NCBI RefSeq assembly: GCF_007293315.1
Contig: NZ_VLXZ01000003.1
Coordinates: 124,001-188,000, forward strand
Length of the DNA stretch: 64,000 bases
Source: Alkalicoccobacillus porphyridii
GTDB lineage: Bacteria; Bacillota; Bacilli; Bacillales; Bacillaceae_D
Reading direction: 5' to 3'
The notes beneath the pieces were generated by a model. It saw nothing but the letters and a program-made list of their open reading frames with translations. It was not told the DNA's origin and ran no database searches. How positions within the stretch are numbered: the first letter of the stretch is position 1; each line of letters begins with the position of its first letter. Below are positions 59,073 to 64,000 of the stretch, in pieces. Position numbers and translations under genes: made by a program.

Positions 59073-59473
59073 CTCTTGGTAATTTCTATCACTATTAATA
59101 ACAGGTCGCTTCTTGGTAAATGTGTCGATCTTCTTGGTAAATCCAGTCTCGCTCTTGGTAACAGGTCTTCTCTCTTGCTAAGTTCTGCGCCTTTCTTAGT
59201 AATTCCAGCTTCGCTCTTGGTAACGGCCTCTTTCTCTTGCTAAGTGCGGTCCTCTTCTTGGTAAATCCAACTTCCCTCTTGGTAACAGGTCTTCTCTCTT
59301 GCTAAGTTCTGCGCCTTTCTTAGTAATTCCAGCTTCGCACTTGGTAAAGCACCTTGCTTCTTGATAAAACAACACTGCTTCTTGGTATTGTCCTCCTCCC
59401 TCTTGGTAAGGCCCGCTGCTTCTTGGTCTATCACTCATTCATCTTGATAAAATAACCACTCTTCTTGGTAAAC
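59073..59473. repeat. Longest phased TTGGTAA motif array, convergent reductase/bglA junction
   Basis: Nineteen TTGGTAA-like motifs (variants TTGCTAA, TTAGTAA, TTGATAA) lie between 59076 and 59465. From 59113 on, the steps are 21-21-20 repeated without a break through 59465, a strict 62-bp super-period. A 63-bp stretch (59152-59214) recurs identically 124 bp later (59276-59338), so part of the array arose by recent tandem duplication of two super-units. Open frames through it are not genes. Confidence 0.92.
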
Positions 59474-59474
59474 T

Positions 59475-59510
59475 AAAAAAACCGCAGAGTGCATTTCACC
59501 CTGCGGTTCC
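59475..59510 (-). terminator. Terminator of the beta-glucoside operon
   Basis: On the minus strand AACCGCAGg pairs with CTGCGGTT and runs into a T tract, 6 bases after the bglA stop. Confidence 0.88.
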
Positions 59511-59515
59511 TATTT

Positions 59516-62940
<3,425 letters not shown>

Positions 62941-62962
62941 GATAATTCCCCCTTTTTAGCCA

Positions 62963-63007
62963 TAAAAAATACCCAAACAGACGGCCAGTGGCTCGTTCCA
63001 TTTGGGT
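62963..63007 (-). terminator. LicT-controlled terminator in front of bglP
   Basis: On the minus strand ACCCAAA and TTTGGGT flank an inner GCCactGGC stem, then TATTTTTT. The first three bases (ACC) are also the end of the RAT, so the two structures exclude each other. Confidence 0.88.
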
Positions 63008-63034
63008 AATGCCTGATCAAATCAGTAACAATCC
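63005..63034 (-). promoter_or_regulatory. Ribonucleic antiterminator (RAT) before bglP
   Basis: On the minus strand it reads GGATTGTTACTGATTTGATC and then AGGCATTACC, matching the conserved BglG/LicT RAT. LicT binding would block the overlapping terminator. Confidence 0.93.
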
Positions 63035-63043
63035 GCCATGATA

Positions 63044-63898
63044 CTATTTAGTTGTTTGTCGATTAGTTACTCTCCAAACATGCAGTGTTAAATACAATCG
63101 TTCGTTTGATGATAAACTCCAACCATATCTCTTTTCGAGCAAGGTAGAAATTTTTTCAACTGCTTGATATGCCTTTTCATACTTTGTTTTCACAAGTTCT
63201 AGAAGTGTTAAATCCACTTCCTCTTGTTCTGTTTGATCCTGTTTAAACTGCCTGATAAAGAAGTAGCGTAGATGAGTAATAAACCTAGTATAATTAAGCG
63301 AATCCTCATCAAGCTTAAGCTGGAAGTGATATTGCACAATCTCAATGATTCGATTGATAACCTCTGTCATCTTAAGCGTTTCTTCAATCTTAGTCTTTTT
63401 AGCCTGCTGCCCATTAACAAAGTGATACGTAATAAAGGTTTCTTCACTTTTAGGAAGCAAGACATCAAGACGGTCAAACACCTGACGAATCGCATCTTTA
63501 GCTGCTTCGTATTCCTTTGGGTATAGATTCTTTACTTCCCAACGGTTTGTATCTGCATAATCAATCTGTTCATTCGCCCGTTTTACAGCAAAATTCAAAT
63601 GATCCGCAAGAGTTAAATAGATATTGTTATTAAATGTAATACCCAGCTGCGCTTCTGTATTTTTAATAATTTCAACCGAAACATCGAGGACCTCAGAATC
63701 AATTTCATCCAATACCTGCAGCAACGGCTTGCGAGTTGATGATTGCTCAGCAACAAACTTACGACGTATGTTTTCTTCAGAAATAGAATCTCCCTTATTC
63801 TTTTGAAATCCAACGCCTGTGCCCATTACAATCCATTCTACTCCAGATGAATCCTTAACCAGTGCCACATTATTATTGAATGCCTTTGTAAATTTCAT
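63044..63898 (-). CDS. licT: Transcription antiterminator of the BglG/LicT family
   Basis: This 284-residue RNA-binding regulator has a CAT domain at 1-55 ('MKFTKAFNNNVALVKDSSGVEWIVMGTGVGFQKNKGDSI'), PRD1 with conserved His in 'LADHLNFAVKR' near 98, and PRD2 with His in 'FITHLRYFFIRQF' and 'LYLTLHVWRV'. Without inducer, BglP phosphorylates PRD1 and blocks activity; with sugar present LicT dimerises on the RAT. GGAGG lies before ATG 63898. The order licT-bglP-bglA resembles E. coli bglG-bglF-bglB, and a second RAT at the window edge suggests it also controls itself. Confidence 0.93.
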   Translation of the reverse strand: MKFTKAFNNNVALVKDSSGVEWIVMGTGVGFQKNKGDSISEENIRRKFVAEQSSTRKPLLQVLDEIDSEVLDVSVEIIKNTEAQLGITFNNNIYLTLADHLNFAVKRANEQIDYADTNRWEVKNLYPKEYEAAKDAIRQVFDRLDVLLPKSEETFITYHFVNGQQAKKTKIEETLKMTEVINRIIEIVQYHFQLKLDEDSLNYTRFITHLRYFFIRQFKQDQTEQEEVDLTLLELVKTKYEKAYQAVEKISTLLEKRYGWSLSSNERLYLTLHVWRVTNRQTTK

Positions 63899-63932
63899 GG
63901 AATGTCCTCCATATCTCATAACACAACAAAAT

Positions 63933-63962
63933 CCCATCTTAAAAACACATTTATAAACAATG
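63933..63962 (-). terminator. Possible terminator between the second RAT and licT
   Basis: On the minus strand GCGCATT pairs with AATGTG(T), including one G-U pair, and runs into TTTTTA. It is weaker than the bglP terminator and does not overlap the RAT directly. Confidence 0.45.
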
Positions 63963-63975
63963 CGCTCTTAACATA

Positions 63976-64000
63976 GGTAATGCCTGATCGAATCAGTAAC
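63976..64000 (-). promoter_or_regulatory. Second RAT upstream of licT, cut by the window edge
   Basis: The minus strand GTTACTGATTCGATCAGGCA plus TTACC repeats the RAT core. The first five bases (expected GGATT) lie beyond the window. It suggests autogenous antitermination of the whole operon. Confidence 0.85.

Noticed and set aside
59196-59438. Open frames inside the TTGGTAA array (products with repeated YQE / TK / LPR words)
   Set aside because: The frames are by-products of the repeat. The 62-bp period shifts frame every three units, there is no ribosome binding site, and the same kind of frame appears in the arrays at 45 kb and 3.3 kb (products with repeated REK/ARK words).
59073-59473. 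CRISPR array
   Set aside because: The repeated motif is only 7-10 bp, spacers are about 11-13 bp and partly duplicated, and no cas genes are present. The period of 20-21 bp is far too short.

Overview
The window looks like chromosomal DNA of a low-to-moderate GC Bacillaceae bacterium. The evidence is the strong AGGAGG-type ribosome binding sites, frequent TTG/GTG starts, lipoproteins of Firmicutes type, candidate CcpA (cre), Fur and sigma-B sites, a LicT/BglG antitermination system, and many Bacillus-type families (YtvI/AI-2E, YxeA, PadR-HAAS pairs, Msr/Vga-type ABC-F). The gene set fits an alkaliphilic Bacillus relative, but the species cannot be fixed from the window. There are no rRNA or tRNA genes, no transposase, no phage genes and no CRISPR array.

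Layout. 0-12 kb: a secreted hypothetical, an orphan oligopeptide-binding lipoprotein, an SGNH hydrolase, an AI-2E family permease, a chemoreceptor, two short-chain dehydrogenases, an FMN azoreductase, and an NSS sodium symporter. 12-21 kb: a carbon-acid module, with an operon dgoD - 3-hydroxyisobutyryl-CoA hydrolase-like - AEC transporter and a divided TRAP transporter operon headed by a sialidase-like protein; each has a candidate CcpA site upstream. 21-27 kb: a padR-HAAS-multi-2TM operon with operator repeats lying on its own promoter, an M48 peptidase fused to ankyrin repeats, a membrane-anchored FAD oxidase and a Fur-box iron-siderophore binding lipoprotein. 27-35 kb: rluF, GNAT, quinone-reductase-like MDR protein, DMT exporter, cysteine dioxygenase overlapping a convergent AEC transporter, and an ABC exporter.

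35-44 kb is a complete reductive pyrimidine degradation operon on the minus strand: preT, preA, dihydropyrimidinase, an NCS1 permease, a small unknown protein, beta-ureidopropionase and an omega-aminotransferase. Together they would import uracil/thymine and take it to beta-alanine or 3-aminoisobutyrate and on to the semialdehydes. 44-59 kb: HtpX, a UbiD decarboxylase, an orphan EutH, a DUF2628 protein, an ABC-F resistance protein with an attenuator-like leader, MFS and Na+/H+ transporters, a GmhB/metallo-hydrolase pair, a sigma-B-type stress membrane protein, a divergent BCCT carrier and an HxlR/FMN-reductase divergent pair. 59-64 kb: a beta-glucoside operon licT-bglP-bglA with one complete RAT/terminator and a second RAT at the window edge.

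The most unusual content lies between the genes. Six short intergenic arrays use different 6-10 bp motifs (TTGGTAA, CGCGCA, GCATGTCA, CGGC), yet nearly all repeat every 20-21 bp. In the best arrays the steps follow 21-21-20, a 62-bp super-period. Five of the six lie between convergent genes. A separate family of about 255 bp (five copies, terminal inverted repeats) shows compensatory changes in two stems, and a second hairpin repeat of about 100 bp often sits directly beside it.
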